DNA from: a bacterium
GTDB lineage: Bacteria > UBP7 > UBA6624
Assembly: GCA_014384545.1 (NCBI GenBank)
Contig: JACNFQ010000038.1
Location: forward strand, 1 to 27,312
Reading direction: 5' to 3'
DNA: 27,312 nt
Of this stretch, positions 9,034 to 16,157 are shown one piece after another. Position 1 is the stretch's first letter. Each line of letters starts with the position of its first letter. Under the pieces are notes generated by a model that made no database searches, had not been told where the DNA came from, and saw only the letters and a program-made list of their open reading frames with translations. A program made the position numbers and the translations under genes.

Positions 9034-9624
9034 TCAATCTAGGAATAAAGGTTTTAGGGATTGAGGAGCAGATGGCGAACTCCTCTTTACAACAGACCAC
9101 ATCGCTTCAAACTGAGGCAACGAGCCCTCTTGAAGCGTAGCTCTCCCGGGCTCCTTGACCAAATCAGGAGGAAGGTACCCCGTCCACAGAGGTCCGTGCT
9201 TTTGAGCACGGCTTACTCCGTCCCTCTCCGATAGAAGAAAAGGAGGGCCACCCCTTGAAAGAGCGATTCTTCCCCGAACGATTTTCTGGGCTGTCCAATG
9301 CTCCCGTCCTTTCTCTTCGCCCCCCCACTCACGAAGAACCTGATGGGCATCGACCCCCTTGAGGAGCAACTCCTTTGAAGCGCCTCGCGCCCAGGCGACA
9401 GCGATTCGCCCTCCCATCATCGACCCTGGACCCACCACCACCGCTACGCCCTCAAAGGAAGGAACAGAAAGAACTTCGCTCAGGTCCTTTACCCCCCTCG
9501 ATAACCGCTCTAAAAGGCTCTTTCCTGAACAGACAAAGGAAGCGAGAACATCCTCTTGTTGGGCGATTGCCAAACCAGCTAGGGGTCCAGTGGGATCGAT
9601 GAGCAACCAAACTCCTTTATTCAT
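9034..9624 (-). CDS. tsaB: TsaB, t6A tRNA modification factor (divergent)
   Basis: Likely TsaB, the inactive partner that with TsaD, TsaE and TsaC makes threonylcarbamoyladenosine at position 37 of ANN-decoding tRNAs. The N-terminus LLIDPTGPLAGLAIAQ matches the ASKHA-like beginning, and VVVGPGSMMGGRIAVAWARG fits the TsaB GPGSFTGLRVG motif, though changed. At 196 residues it is slightly short, and its second half is poorly conserved. The call leans on synteny: it overlaps tsaE by 8 nt, after thiL, as in Bacillus subtilis thiL-tsaE-tsaB. rimI and tsaD, which follow there, are absent here. Confidence 0.8.
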   Translation of the reverse strand: MNKGVWLLIDPTGPLAGLAIAQQEDVLASFVCSGKSLLERLSRGVKDLSEVLSVPSFEGVAVVVGPGSMMGGRIAVAWARGASKELLLKGVDAHQVLREWGGEEKGREHWTAQKIVRGRIALSRGGPPFLLSERDGVSRAQKHGPLWTGYLPPDLVKEPGRATLQEGSLPQFEAMWSVVKRSSPSAPQSLKPLFLD

Positions 9625-10021
9625 GGCGAATGATCTTGATGCCCCTTTCCATACCTCCTTTATCCGTAAAGTGGACTTCCCAACATGGAAAAGGGGGGGC
9701 TTTTCCCCATTCCACCACCAAGAGTGTGGGCTCTTCCTCTAGGAACGCCTCCAACCACTTGACCTTCTCCTCGGGAAAACCCTGTCGGCGATAGAGGTCG
9801 GCATGGAGCACACAACCGAGGGGGGTTTCATAGGGGATCGCTCCTAAATAAGTGGGTGACACGACTTCGCTGGGATCTCCCCCCATCCCTGATACCACGC
9901 CCCTAACAAAGACCGTCTTTCCGGAACCCATCTCACCCTCCAAGATGAGAACGCTCCCTTTAGGAAGTTCTCTCGCTAACTTCATCCCTACCTCTTCGGT
10001 CTCCTTGGGCGAGCGACTCAT
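9617..10021 (-). CDS. tsaE: TsaE, t6A biosynthesis ATPase
   Basis: Small P-loop ATPase that drives the TsaB-TsaD complex in tRNA t6A synthesis. Walker A is GEMGSGKT at about residues 28-35. The family signature SPTYLGAIPYETP is followed by LHADLYRR and VVEWGKAP. It has 134 residues from the ATG at 10021, near the family's usual 140-160. I chose this ATG because it sits in a TAATG overlap with the thiL stop, is preceded by GGAAGAG at good spacing, and gives the normal family N-terminus. A longer in-frame version from 10132 lies wholly within thiL and would add 37 unrelated residues. Confidence 0.93.
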   Translation of the reverse strand: MSRSPKETEEVGMKLARELPKGSVLILEGEMGSGKTVFVRGVVSGMGGDPSEVVSPTYLGAIPYETPLGCVLHADLYRRQGFPEEKVKWLEAFLEEEPTLLVVEWGKAPPFPCWEVHFTDKGGMERGIKIIRHE

Positions 10022-10914
10022 TATCTCTTCCAATCGATTTCGCTCCCCTTCCCCCACCAAGAAGGTGCACCTTGGCGTGCGACAGTTCCCAGGGAGGACA
10101 ACTCCGTCTTTCCTTCCCTGGCCAACTGACACGCAGCATCCCAGTCCTTCTCCCCGATCGTCAAGAGGAGCTCATAATCGCCCCCCTCAGCCCATAATCC
10201 TTCTGGCGTGGTGTGGCACTTTGAAGCCCAGCTGCTCAGCTCGTCGTTCCAAGGAGGAGGGTTCTCTTCCTTTATCCCCCATCCAGCACCACCCAAGAAC
10301 CGCGACAAATCCAACCCCAGTCCGTCTGTGATATCCATCATCGCAGTCGCTAGGGGGGCCAACTCTCTTCCGACCCTAAACGGAGGATGGGGCATCAGTG
10401 CATCTTCTACCCACGGGTGATCAATCTCTTGGAGTGCCATCGCCCATCCCAACGGGCGTTTGCCTGGAATTCCTGTCACAGCGACAATATCCCCTTCTTC
10501 CATTCCCTTTCTTCCGGGTCCAATCGCCTCTATTCCCCAACCGGTAACTGAGAGCATTCCTTCTCCTGTGGCACGCCCCAAGTCGCCCCCGAGTACTTTG
10601 ATCCCAAATCTCTTTTCTGCTGCCAACAACGAATCCACGACTTCTTGGAACTTCTGCTCACCAAACCCTGAGGGTAATGCGTATGCCGTAAGAACGCCCC
10701 AGGGCTTGGCACCGACTGCCCCCAAATCACTAACGACCCTTGCCACACTATGCCAAGCACCCTCTGCCCATCCGTGAGGGCGTTGGGGCAAAAAGTGACG
10801 ACCGGGCAAAGAGAGGTCTGTTGAGACAGCGATGCCTCCAGCCGTCCAGTAGGCATCGTCTCCTATCAGAGGGAACGCAGATGAGAGAGAAGCGAGTGCT
10901 TCTCGCTCTTTCAC
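10021..10914 (-). CDS. thiL: Thiamine-monophosphate kinase
   Basis: Phosphorylates thiamine monophosphate to the active cofactor thiamine diphosphate using ATP. The family motifs run in order: IGDDAY near residue 18, STDL and GRHF, ARVVSDLGAVGAKPWG, VLGGDLGRATGEG, DITDGLGLDLSRFL and GGDYELLLTIG near the C-terminus. These supply the Asp ligands for Mg2+ and nucleotide. It has 297 residues, slightly short. It starts with GTG in a GTGA overlap with the stop of the SRPBCC gene and ends in a TAATG overlap with tsaE, so both junctions suggest coupling. No other thiamine synthesis gene and no TPP riboswitch is visible. Confidence 0.95.
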   Translation of the reverse strand: MKEREALASLSSAFPLIGDDAYWTAGGIAVSTDLSLPGRHFLPQRPHGWAEGAWHSVARVVSDLGAVGAKPWGVLTAYALPSGFGEQKFQEVVDSLLAAEKRFGIKVLGGDLGRATGEGMLSVTGWGIEAIGPGRKGMEEGDIVAVTGIPGKRPLGWAMALQEIDHPWVEDALMPHPPFRVGRELAPLATAMMDITDGLGLDLSRFLGGAGWGIKEENPPPWNDELSSWASKCHTTPEGLWAEGGDYELLLTIGEKDWDAACQLAREGKTELSSLGTVARQGAPSWWGKGSEIDWKR

Positions 10915-11363
10915 AAGACAGCAGAAAGAGCGTCTAGGAGAGCTTGGAGGTTTTCTGCAATCAACTTCCTAAGCAACTTTTTGACAATCGCACCCACCAA
11001 AGGGATGCCTGCGTCATATTCAAGGGTGAGGGTCGTCAATGTCCCTTCTCCTTCAGGTGCGAAAGTCCAAACGCCCTTGTAGACTTTGAAAGACCCTTCG
11101 GTTTGCTCAAATGTGCACCTTAGGGGCTCTTGGGTCCAAAGGTCCTTCTCAATCCAAACCATCACCTTTCTTATCGGACCCGCCTCAATAACCCCTTTCC
11201 ACTTGACGGATTGGACGATTTCGTGGGGTCCCCCTTTCTTAGAGAGGATTGACACCTCTTCAACACCCGGCATTTCGGATGCCAGTAGGTGGGGTTGCAT
11301 CGCCGTTTCCCACGCCTTTTGGGGTGTTGCATTTAGTTCTTTGCAAACTGTGATGGTGTCCAT
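10911..11363 (-). CDS. SRPBCC/START-like ligand-binding domain protein
   Basis: A 150-residue protein that looks like a single SRPBCC (polyketide cyclase/Coq10/RatA-like) fold. It has an initial strand (TITVCKELNATPQKAWETA), a helix, a run of strands including IVQSVKWKGVIEAG, RCTFEQTEG, and GTLTTLTLEYDAGIP, and a long amphipathic C-terminal helix (about 125-150). That arrangement forms a hydrophobic ligand pocket in known members. The ligand is unknown. Its ATG lies inside the tnaA C-terminus, so the two genes overlap by 31 nt in different frames, with GAGAGG just upstream. Its stop overlaps the thiL start by 4 nt. No signal peptide is seen. Superfamily assignment is moderately sure; function is not. 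Confidence 0.7.
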   Translation of the reverse strand: MDTITVCKELNATPQKAWETAMQPHLLASEMPGVEEVSILSKKGGPHEIVQSVKWKGVIEAGPIRKVMVWIEKDLWTQEPLRCTFEQTEGSFKVYKGVWTFAPEGEGTLTTLTLEYDAGIPLVGAIVKKLLRKLIAENLQALLDALSAVL

Positions 11364-12688
11364 AAGAACCTCTCAAAGGTAGACTGAAAATGGCGGAGGG
11401 AAGGTGATTCCTTTGCCAACAAGATGGGAGGAATGCTCTCCCTGCACTCCGCAAGAATGCGGAACGCTTCCGAAACGAAATATCGGTGCCCCGCTGTATA
11501 GGTGCGACGAGGAATCGCCAACCGAGTGTATTCGCCATGGGCATCAATCTGCTCCCCCGATAAATCCCTCCCAGCTAATAGAGATCCAATCTCAGAAGAC
11601 CGAATCCCTGCAACTAAGTAGAGAGCGAGTGCTAGGCTCTGCCCCGGAAAGTCGGTTGGCTTGAGGTGGGGCAACCACGCCCCCGCATCCACGAAGACGG
11701 CGTGTCCTCCAGGAGAGACCATAGGAACATCCCATTCTGCGAGACGGTCGTGGAGATCCCTAACTTCGCCAATACGGTGCGTCAAATACCTCTCGTCCAT
11801 CGCTTCCCATAACCCCACAGCCAAAGACGCCATACCCCTGCCAGACATCCCCCCGTAGGTGGGGAAACCTTCCGAGAGAATCCCTCTTTCAGCGAGTTCT
11901 TCGTAATGTTCGCCGTGTCGTAAAGCGATAAAACCTCCCATATTGACCAATCCATCTTTCTTGGCACTCATCCACCCCCCATCCATCAGATCACACGTTG
12001 CTTTGGCACACGCTAAAGGGCTTTCACCCTCACCTGCTTTCCACTGAAAGTAACTATTCTCGGCGATTCGAGCCATATCGACCCACAACCTGATATGGTG
12101 AGCACGGGCGATCTCGTAGACCGCTCGGAGGTTCTTCAGGCTGACGGGAAGACCTCCTGTACTATTGCAGGTTACTGTAGCCACCAGCAAGTCCACATTT
12201 CCTTCCCTAATCTGGTTTTCTAGCAAACCCAAGTCAAAGTTGCCCCCCCACAAGCCCTCTTGAACGACACACGCCTTCGTTTCCATCCCCACATGATGGG
12301 CGTGGGCAGTCGTTGTATCAAAGAGATGGTTGCTGACGACCACCCCTCCCTTGCGGCCAAAGGTACCAAAGAGGATCTCCTCGGCAGCACGCCCTTGGTG
12401 TGCAGGGAGGATACGGTGGAACCCAAAGATCTCCCTAACCGATTTTTCCAGTTGGTGAAAAGACCGACTTCCTGCATAGGATTCGTCCCCTTCCATCAAT
12501 GCTGCCCATTGAGATTGGCTCATTGCCCCTGTTCCCGAATCGGTCAACAAGTCAACGGTAACGGCATGAGAGGGGAGATGGAAGAGATTCCCCTGAGCCT
12601 TCTCCAATGCAGACACTCTCTCCTCAGATGTGGGTGCCGGTACTGGTTCAACCCCCTTGATACGCCATGGGGGGATGGGCAGGCTCAT
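11333..12688 (-). CDS. tnaA: Tryptophanase (tryptophan indole-lyase)
   Basis: PLP enzyme of the beta-eliminating lyase family, splitting tryptophan to indole, pyruvate and ammonia. It has 451 residues. Landmarks are LLTDSGTGAMSQSQW, GDESYAGSR, PAHQGRAAEE, TCNSTGGLPVSL and the PLP lysine in MSAKKDGLVNMGG (probably Lys244). Three positions favour tryptophanase over tyrosine phenol-lyase: Asp124 in FDTTTAH, EIG after GIRSS where phenol-lyases carry an Arg, and RHF near the C-terminus rather than Phe. It starts at ATG in an ATGA overlap with the 111-aa gene and overlaps the SRPBCC gene by 31 nt. No tnaC-like leader and no tryptophan permease is present. Confidence 0.9.
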   Translation of the reverse strand: MSLPIPPWRIKGVEPVPAPTSEERVSALEKAQGNLFHLPSHAVTVDLLTDSGTGAMSQSQWAALMEGDESYAGSRSFHQLEKSVREIFGFHRILPAHQGRAAEEILFGTFGRKGGVVVSNHLFDTTTAHAHHVGMETKACVVQEGLWGGNFDLGLLENQIREGNVDLLVATVTCNSTGGLPVSLKNLRAVYEIARAHHIRLWVDMARIAENSYFQWKAGEGESPLACAKATCDLMDGGWMSAKKDGLVNMGGFIALRHGEHYEELAERGILSEGFPTYGGMSGRGMASLAVGLWEAMDERYLTHRIGEVRDLHDRLAEWDVPMVSPGGHAVFVDAGAWLPHLKPTDFPGQSLALALYLVAGIRSSEIGSLLAGRDLSGEQIDAHGEYTRLAIPRRTYTAGHRYFVSEAFRILAECRESIPPILLAKESPSLRHFQSTFERFLWTPSQFAKN

Positions 12689-13020
12689 CGGGATCGCGTG
12701 CGCCGAGTGTGCCCCGAGGCAGCGACAGCTAAATACTGCCCGAAGAGAACCTCAATGCTCTCCGAAGAGGTAATCGTAGTCGTCCGACTGACCAAGGGAC
12801 CAAATGAGGTCTGAATCACTTGGTCAAGGTTGGTGAGAGACTTGCTTCCCTTGGTTAGTTCCGCCCGAGCCATAGACGCAAAGATATCTCGATGCCTCAA
12901 AAGGAGAGATTTCTGTTCGGGGTCCTCTCCTATAACGCCTGAAAACTCAAAGTCTGCTCCCTCGTGAAGTCTTCGGTATTCAATGACATACCGGTTCCGG
13001 ATTTCCTTTCTCCCACGCAT
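12685..13020 (-). CDS. Unrecognised 111-aa protein upstream of tnaA
   Basis: I do not recognise this gene. It encodes 111 residues, mostly predicted helical, with a charged N-terminus (MRGRKEIRNRYVIEYRRLHE), a polar middle rich in Ser and Thr, and a basic tail ending HTRRTRSR. There is no signal peptide, membrane segment or cysteine. Evidence that it is real: its stop overlaps the tnaA start by 4 nt (ATGA), and a TATAAT box sits exactly 6 nt before its ATG. It lies 7 nt after the peptidase gene. With tnaA and the SRPBCC gene it forms a tightly overlapped trio, so a role linked to tryptophanase is possible but unproven. Confidence 0.65.
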   Translation of the reverse strand: MRGRKEIRNRYVIEYRRLHEGADFEFSGVIGEDPEQKSLLLRHRDIFASMARAELTKGSKSLTNLDQVIQTSFGPLVSRTTTITSSESIEVLFGQYLAVAASGHTRRTRSR

Positions 13021-13026
13021 AGATTA

Positions 13027-13032
13027 ATTATA
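13027..13032 (-). promoter_or_regulatory. Probable -10 box for the 111-aa gene / tnaA trio
   Basis: TATAAT followed by exactly 6 nt (TAATCT) and then ATG on the minus strand. This spacing would place the transcription start at or next to the A of the start codon, giving a leaderless mRNA. There is no Shine-Dalgarno in the 7-nt gap. No clear -35 is seen. It lies within the 3' end of the peptidase gene and could give the tnaA block its own transcript. Confidence 0.55.
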
Positions 13033-14113
13033 TGGCTAGAAACTCCCGAGGAACACCATCTCCCAAGACAGAATCCTCTCTCCCTACGACCACGGTATCT
13101 TCAATGCGAACCCCCATCTGTCCAGGAAGGTAGATTCCAGGTTCAATGGTAATGACCATCCCCGATTCTAGGTTCATCTCCTCCTTCTGTGAGACATGGG
13201 GAGACTCGTGACACTCTCGACCCAATCCATGCCCCAGAGAATGACCAAATGCCTCGCCATACCCCGCACCACCAATCAGATCGCGTGATGCTCCGTCTAC
13301 ATCTTTGCAACGAGCGCCTGGTTCTGCACGTTCAATCCCCAACAATAGGGCATCAAGAACGATATGGTGTATCTCGGTCGCCAATCCTGACGGAGGAGCT
13401 CCCGGCACAGCCCAAGTCCTCGTCATATCGCTCGCCCATCCATCCACCATCACACCCAAGTCAACTGTGAGAGGTTCGCCACCACCAATTACTCTATCGG
13501 TGAAGCAAGCGTGGGGACGGCTGGAAAGGGGTCCCGAGGCTACGATGGGATCAAATGCCATACTTTCTGCACCCTCCTCAAGGGCAAATCGGACAACCTC
13601 GGAAGCGAGTTTTCTCTCGGAAACTCCGGGGGCAATAAGCCCCATCAGATGGCGAAAGAGAGCAGCATTCAATCGAGCACTTTCCCTAATTCCCTCTTCC
13701 TCATTGGGGGACTTGACCGCACGAATCCTAAGGACCCATTGATCTGCAGATACGATCTCTTGGGCGATGGTATCTGCCCAGCGACTTTCCACTTCGCCCG
13801 ATACAAAACGGGGCAGATACCCGATTGGTCCCTCTCCCAAAGAGGGTGAAGCAACCTCAAGAGCAGTCTTGAGTAAGTTCCCAGCCAAGGGCGCCTCTAC
13901 AACGGCTAACCCTTCGCCACTCATCTTCCCAGCCACCTCTCCATACCTTGAATCTACACAAAGGAAAGCGCCTTGGACCGTTACTAAGAGAACGCCTGCA
14001 GAACCCCTGAATCCCGTCAACCAAGAAAGATGCGGGGGGTCGTTGACAAGGAGAGCCGTCGCATTCTCACGGTGCAGACGCTCTGCAACTCGTTTCCATT
14101 CGCCTTGGGGCAT
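13028..14113 (-). CDS. M24 metallopeptidase, Xaa-Pro aminopeptidase/dipeptidase-like
   Basis: Cytoplasmic dinuclear-metal peptidase removing residues next to proline. The N-terminal creatinase-type domain has LLVNDPPHLSWLTGFRGSAG. The catalytic pita-bread domain carries the five metal ligands: Asp in VDLGVMVDGW, Asp in ASDMTRTW, His in GHSLGHGLG, Glu in ITIEPGIYLP and Glu in GVRIEDT. It has 361 residues from the ATG at 14113. I prefer this start to the ATG at 14173 because TACAAT sits exactly 6 nt before it and because family proteins begin near WKRVAERLHRE. The longer form would add a 20-residue stretch with three cysteines not typical of the family. Confidence 0.9.
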   Translation of the reverse strand: MPQGEWKRVAERLHRENATALLVNDPPHLSWLTGFRGSAGVLLVTVQGAFLCVDSRYGEVAGKMSGEGLAVVEAPLAGNLLKTALEVASPSLGEGPIGYLPRFVSGEVESRWADTIAQEIVSADQWVLRIRAVKSPNEEEGIRESARLNAALFRHLMGLIAPGVSERKLASEVVRFALEEGAESMAFDPIVASGPLSSRPHACFTDRVIGGGEPLTVDLGVMVDGWASDMTRTWAVPGAPPSGLATEIHHIVLDALLLGIERAEPGARCKDVDGASRDLIGGAGYGEAFGHSLGHGLGRECHESPHVSQKEEMNLESGMVITIEPGIYLPGQMGVRIEDTVVVGREDSVLGDGVPREFLAI

Positions 14114-14119
14114 AGGGGT

Positions 14120-14125
14120 ATTGTA
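14120..14125 (-). promoter_or_regulatory. Probable -10 box of the peptidase gene
   Basis: TACAAT, then 6 nt (ACCCCT), then ATG at 14113 on the minus strand. It has the same geometry as two other gene starts in this window and would give a leaderless transcript for the whole minus-strand gene train. The -35 region is weak. Confidence 0.55.
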
Positions 14126-14289
14126 GAAGGCGGGACATCCCCTCTTTACGCAATCTTCGGCACAGGGGTTCATGGTGGGCAGGAAGGAGACCGAGTTGTC
14201 CCCATGGATAAACCCCTCGGCAGAGAATCGTGATCACTCTCCACCTCGTGCCCATCCACTCGTATCACGAAAGAACCGAGGTATGGGGA
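14126..14289. other. Divergent intergenic region
   Basis: About 165 bases between the two outward-facing -10 boxes. It contains the palindrome GTGATCAC (14230-14237) and a 7-bp inverted repeat, TCGTGAT (14228-14234) with ATCACGA (14264-14270), upstream of the plsY promoter. These could be an operator, but they are short enough to be chance. Both neighbouring genes have in-frame extensions into this region that do not resemble their families. Confidence 0.35.
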
Positions 14290-14295
14290 TACGAT
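14290..14295 (+). promoter_or_regulatory. Probable -10 box of plsY-gpsA
   Basis: TACGAT, then 6 nt (GCCCCT), then the plsY ATG at 14302. The motif and spacing match the divergent peptidase promoter. No Shine-Dalgarno precedes the ATG at normal spacing, which fits leaderless initiation. Confidence 0.55.
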
Positions 14296-14301
14296 GCCCC
14301 T

Positions 14302-14958
14302 ATGGTTGCTGTCCTCTTAGCGTGTTTGGTTGCTTTCTTGTGCGGCTCTATTCCTTTCGGCTATATCTTGGTAAAGAAGAAGACCGGAAAGGACATTCGT
14401 GACTTCGGTTCGGGGAATATCGGTTCCACCAATGTAGCTCGTGTCCTTGGGGGGAAATGGGGGTATGTCGTCCTGTTCTTTGATATCCTGAAGGGAGTAG
14501 CTGGTATTGGATTGGCTATTCTCATTCTTGAGAACGGTTCCTCCTTTTCCACCCCTGCATCACTTCTTGAAGATACCCTTACCGACTTGATTCCTTTTTT
14601 CGCTGTAGCTGGGCACTGTTTTTCCCCTTGGTTGGGTTGGAAAGGGGGTAAGGGGGTCGCTACCATGTTTGGGATCACCATCGCCGTCTTGGGGTGGTGG
14701 TTTCTCGTTCCACTCTTCGTCTATCTCCTCGTTTCTAAGGGATTTAGAGCTGTCTCTATAGGTTCGTTACTCGCTTCTCTTTCTCTCCCCTTTATAGCTG
14801 CTTTTTCCCAAGGAACTCAAGCCACTATCCCCTCTTGGGGATTTGCTCAAGATCAACTCTCGTTACCGATGTTTCTACCGATTACGATCCTTGTTTGGTG
14901 GCAACATAGGAAAAACATCCAGAGGTTGGTCCAAGGAAAGGAGAGAAGAATATCGTAA
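14302..14958 (+). CDS. plsY: Acyl-phosphate:glycerol-3-phosphate acyltransferase PlsY
   Basis: Membrane enzyme that transfers an acyl group from acyl-phosphate to glycerol-3-phosphate, the first step of phospholipid synthesis. All three family motifs are visible: GSGNIGSTN at 36-44, KG at 64-65 in DILKGVAG, and GHCFSPWLGWKGGKGVAT from about 104. Several hydrophobic segments fit the seven-helix family fold. It has 218 residues from ATG 14302, typical. An upstream GTG at 14230 would add 24 hydrophilic residues before the first membrane helix; I reject it because of the TACGAT box exactly 6 nt before 14302. It is followed after 1 nt by gpsA, which supplies its substrate. Confidence 0.93.
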   Translation: MVAVLLACLVAFLCGSIPFGYILVKKKTGKDIRDFGSGNIGSTNVARVLGGKWGYVVLFFDILKGVAGIGLAILILENGSSFSTPASLLEDTLTDLIPFFAVAGHCFSPWLGWKGGKGVATMFGITIAVLGWWFLVPLFVYLLVSKGFRAVSIGSLLASLSLPFIAAFSQGTQATIPSWGFAQDQLSLPMFLPITILVWWQHRKNIQRLVQGKERRIS

Positions 14959-14959
14959 G

Positions 14960-15934
14960 ATGAGAATTGAGGTCGCTGGTTTTGGTGCTTGGGGGCTCGC
15001 AGTAGGGTCTCTATTTGCGCGTCAGGGAGCCACCGTTACTTTCCTTACGGCTCCTCATGAAGACGCTGACAGATTCAACCAAACCCACCTCCATCCTCTT
15101 TTCCCTCAAGTTGAACTTCCTCCTACACTTCGTGCCCGGGGTAGAGAAAAGAGAGGAAATGCGGATTATTTGCTGTGGGCAGTCCCCGGAAAGTTTAGTG
15201 CCGATTGGGCCACTGCTTTGGAACACCATGCAGCTCGCCCCATCCTCGTTCTATCTAAGGGATTAGCGCCCAGTGGGTTTGAATCCGTTGCCCGTTGGTT
15301 GCGACGAACGCGTTCGGTACCCGTTTCCGTCCTTTCTGGCCCCAACTTTGCAGCTGAAGTTCTTGCGCGTTTGCCTGCTGCATCCGTAATCGCTGGTGAT
15401 CTCGCGCCCTTTTTATCTCTTATTTCACGGATTGAGGGGGGGGGTCTACGCCTCTATCCCAGTTCGGACTTTACGGGGGTTGCCCTAGGCGGTATGTTGA
15501 AGAACGTATACGCTATAGGTGCGGGTATGTCTGATGGAGCCGCATTGGGCGAAAACGCTCGGACTGCTTTACTCACGAGAGCCTTGGCGGAAATGGGGCG
15601 TCTATTTCGGTCACAGGGTGGTCAGGAAGAAACGCTCTTGGGGCTTGCTGGCGTGGGGGATCTTTTCTTGACCGCTTCAAGCCCCCAAAGTAGAAACTGG
15701 CAGTTTGGGAATGCTCTCGCCAAGGGCATCAACGCAAAAGGGGCACATAAGGGCGTTGTAGGTGAAAGTGAGGGGTCAAGGACGGTAGAGGGATTGATAG
15801 AGCTCTCTAACCGGGAGGGGATCGATCTTCCGCTGGCTCAGGCGATTCATCGCGTCATCCATGGCGAGATTGATGTCAGGGGTGCTGTTGGTGTTCTCTT
15901 AGCCCGACCCCCCAAGCCCGACGAACGCTCCTAG
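14960..15934 (+). CDS. gpsA: Glycerol-3-phosphate dehydrogenase [NAD(P)+]
   Basis: Reduces dihydroxyacetone phosphate to glycerol-3-phosphate for phospholipids. It has 324 residues, normal for GpsA. The dinucleotide motif is GFGAWG at 7-12. LSKGLAP and SVLSGPNFAAEV follow. The catalytic lysine is Lys181 in GGMLKNVYAIGAGMSDG, and GLAGVGDLFLTASSPQSRNW is a GpsA signature. The start ATG is 1 nt after the plsY stop (TAAGATG); AAAGGAGAG lies about 14 nt upstream, so coupling to plsY is likely. A run of nine G at 15436-15444 (residues 159-162) is slippage-prone but is in frame here. Confidence 0.96.
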   Translation: MRIEVAGFGAWGLAVGSLFARQGATVTFLTAPHEDADRFNQTHLHPLFPQVELPPTLRARGREKRGNADYLLWAVPGKFSADWATALEHHAARPILVLSKGLAPSGFESVARWLRRTRSVPVSVLSGPNFAAEVLARLPAASVIAGDLAPFLSLISRIEGGGLRLYPSSDFTGVALGGMLKNVYAIGAGMSDGAALGENARTALLTRALAEMGRLFRSQGGQEETLLGLAGVGDLFLTASSPQSRNWQFGNALAKGINAKGAHKGVVGESEGSRTVEGLIELSNREGIDLPLAQAIHRVIHGEIDVRGAVGVLLARPPKPDERS

Positions 15935-16014
15935 CCACCCCCGCTCCAAGAACCCGTTAGGTCGGGGTGTGTGGCTCTCCAAGCCACCATGTCGGGTGTT
16001 CCAGGCACAGAGCC

Positions 16015-16034
16015 GGACGCAAGCGTCCTTCTCT
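16015..16034 (+). terminator. Possible gpsA terminator hairpin
   Basis: GGACGC-AA-GCGTCC stem (in practice a 5-bp stem with a 4-nt loop) followed by the pyrimidine stretch TTCTCT on the plus strand, 80 nt after the gpsA stop. The U-tract is imperfect, so this is a weak terminator candidate. Confidence 0.35.
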
Positions 16035-16157
16035 AGCCTCCGTCCCTCATGTCCATCCCCCCGACGCATATGGCAAGGCGTGGAATCTCTGCCCTAGCGG
16101 AAAGGGATGCCTCAGGTAGACGTTGGGCGGATCGCCATTAGGGAGGACACCCTTTGT

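Noticed and set aside
10022-10132. Longer form of TsaE starting at 10132
   Set aside because: It lies entirely within thiL, adds residues unrelated to the family, and the TAATG junction with GGAAGAG supports the start at 10021.
11333-12688. Tyrosine phenol-lyase as the identity of the PLP lyase
   Set aside because: The Asp in FDTTTAH, EIG instead of the Arg-bearing motif, and RHF near the C-terminus all match tryptophanase.
14114-14173. Longer N-terminus of the M24 peptidase, starting at the ATG at 14173
   Set aside because: It adds a Cys-rich 20-residue stretch not typical of the family, has no Shine-Dalgarno, and would run through the TACAAT box that fits the start at 14113.
14230-14301. 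PlsY start at GTG 14230
   Set aside because: It adds 24 hydrophilic residues before the first membrane helix and lacks a ribosome site; the ATG at 14302 fits the family and the promoter-like box.
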